This document shows positions 21,699 through 22,456 of a DNA stretch of 22,456 nt, piece after piece. The notes below the pieces were generated by a model. That model was not told where the DNA came from and searched no databases. It saw only the letters and a list, made by a program, of their open reading frames with translations. Origin of the DNA: a virus; the IMG/VR virus record IMGVR_UViG_3300044611_002238, positions 1 through 22,456 of that record; one strand, 5' to 3'. The translations under genes and the position numbers were made by a program. Every line of letters starts with the position of its first letter. The stretch's first letter is position 1.

Positions 21699-22080
21699 TC
21701 TCTAATCTGGTAACTTTATTGAATAATCTAGATAACTTACCACTTAATTTATCGGTGGCATCTATCTGTAGGTCTTGTAGTGATGCGCCATCTTCATCTA
21801 TATATATTTGTATTCCATCTATCTCAGTAGACACTCCATCTTCCAACTTAACTTGTTCGGTATAATTTGACAGATTTGCTATAAAATAATTTAATTTATC
21901 TAAAATAGATTCATCTACTTGATTTAACTCATTTAGTATTCTAGTAAAATCTATTTTAAGTACATTTGTTTCCACATTCTCTAATAAGCTACTTCTATTA
22001 GATTTAAACTTTAGCCTATTTATTTGCATTAAGGGTTCTCTGGGCGGATTAGCACCCGGTTTCCTATAAGTTATTGACAT
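21688..22080 (-). CDS. Small structural-module protein, 130 residues
   Basis: A 130-residue protein beginning MSITYRKPGANPPREPLMQI, helical in the middle (LLENVETNVLKIDFTRILNELN, then a LDKLNYFIANL heptad-like run) and ending KLSRLFNKVTRLENGE, another heptad-like helix. It may oligomerise with the coiled-coil protein encoded next. A good SD (AGAAGG) and a one-base gap to the previous stop support the start. No family is recognised; a tail or baseplate role is inferred from context. Confidence 0.65.
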   Translation of the reverse strand: MSITYRKPGANPPREPLMQINRLKFKSNRSSLLENVETNVLKIDFTRILNELNQVDESILDKLNYFIANLSNYTEQVKLEDGVSTEIDGIQIYIDEDGASLQDLQIDATDKLSGKLSRLFNKVTRLENGE

Positions 22081-22081
22081 T

Positions 22082-22456
22082 CTAACCTTCTTCGTTATGC
22101 TTAAACTTTACTCTAATACTGTCTATAGATGGAGATACTAATGGGTTATTGCCCCTGTATAAATCTGCTCTATACCTTACAGCTGTTATTGGATTTGATA
22201 TTTCGCTAAAATACTTTATTTGAGATCTACCCTCTAGATACTTGGATGAAATAACATATCTTGATCCAAATACATTATCTATAGTAAATACAAAAGAATT
22301 ATCTGACACACGCTGTCTAAATTCATATGGATCTAAATATGAAAAATAATTAATAAATAAAGTTCCATAATCTGATATATTTTTTCCAGACATAATATTA
22401 AAGGATACTAAACCTTCAAAATTCTTATCATAAGTTATTTTAATATAATTAATTCC
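22082..22456 (-). CDS. Partial structural protein running off the right edge
   Basis: The frame stays open from 22082 to the window edge: the 21 codons upstream of the internal ATG at 22391-22393 encode GINYIKITYDKNFEGLVSFN without a stop, and that ATG lacks an SD. This is therefore best read as the C-terminal 124 residues of a longer protein, not a 103-residue one. The segment is beta-rich (FVFTIDNVFGSRYVIS, ITAVRYRADLY) and ends with PSIDSIRVKFKH, resembling the last strand of the 421-residue tail-like protein. A baseplate or tail role is likely. Confidence 0.7.
   Translation of the reverse strand, partial: GINYIKITYDKNFEGLVSFNIMSGKNISDYGTLFINYFSYLDPYEFRQRVSDNSFVFTIDNVFGSRYVISSKYLEGRSQIKYFSEISNPITAVRYRADLYRGNNPLVSPSIDSIRVKFKHNEEG

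Noticed and set aside
22082-22393. Complete 103-residue protein starting at the ATG at 22393
   Set aside because: No SD before this ATG and the frame stays open to the window edge, so a longer partial gene is more likely.
1-22456. tRNA genes, integrase, attachment sites, insertion sequences or CRISPR arrays
   Set aside because: None was recognised by eye; no cloverleaf-like sequence, recombinase motif or terminal repeats were seen. A tRNAscan or repeat search could still find weak cases.

Overview
This window looks like part of a tailed double-stranded DNA phage (Caudoviricetes). It is AT-rich, very densely packed and almost entirely transcribed from the minus strand. Many neighbouring genes overlap (ATGA, TAATG, TTGA or longer overlaps), and most starts have a clear Shine-Dalgarno (SD) sequence or are coupled to the previous stop. 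The replication, nucleotide, lysis and virion genes are typical of a large lytic phage. An actinobacterial host is a tentative inference. It rests on an MSMEG_6728-type pyrimidine-dimer glycosylase, an r1t-like holin, a flavin-dependent ThyX, a B12-dependent ribonucleotide reductase, a DnaE whose PHP ligands line up with those of mycobacterial DnaE1, and one apparently leaderless transcript. The low GC would suit a low-GC actinobacterium better than Streptomyces or Mycobacterium. No marker fixes the host.

Read in the direction of transcription (right to left), 22456-19283 is the end of a late module. It holds three tail or baseplate-like proteins (one cut by the window edge), a virion-like protein, a two-helix membrane protein and an r1t-type holin. 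A strong hairpin terminator (19196-19232) and a sigma70-like promoter (19166-19193) separate it from the next block. From 19138 to 11895 lies nucleotide and DNA metabolism: a protein of unknown function, adenosylcobalamin-dependent ribonucleotide reductase, an acidic protein, ThyX, a hidden 52-residue membrane protein, dCMP deaminase, three small proteins, a family 2 glycosyltransferase, a staphylococcal-nuclease-like protein, a pyrimidine-dimer glycosylase, a nucleoside deoxyribosyltransferase-like protein and a 64-residue protein with distinctive codon use. A GC-rich hairpin closes this block.

From 11818 to 494 there are two more glycosyltransferase-like genes and then the replication block: a Vsr/EDxHD-type endonuclease, a DnaB-like helicase, a degenerate Cas4-like protein, an HD phosphohydrolase, a small protein, an archaeo-eukaryotic primase with a PriL-like cysteine domain, a zinc ribbon, a DnaE-type polymerase, a cysteine-rich protein, two small proteins (one of 55 residues) and an intact Cas4-like nuclease. 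The replisome thus appears chimeric: a bacterial C-family polymerase and DnaB-type helicase with an archaeal/eukaryotic-type primase.

At the left edge the only plus-strand gene (265-441) has its own promoter, a palindromic operator candidate and a GNRA-loop terminator, and it is probably translated from a leaderless mRNA. It is divergent from a gene that runs off the left edge. The strongest leads are this leaderless unit, the single-chain primase with a PriL-like cluster, the DnaE with an intact PHP site but no internal clamp-binding linker, and the intact/degenerate pair of Cas4-like proteins.
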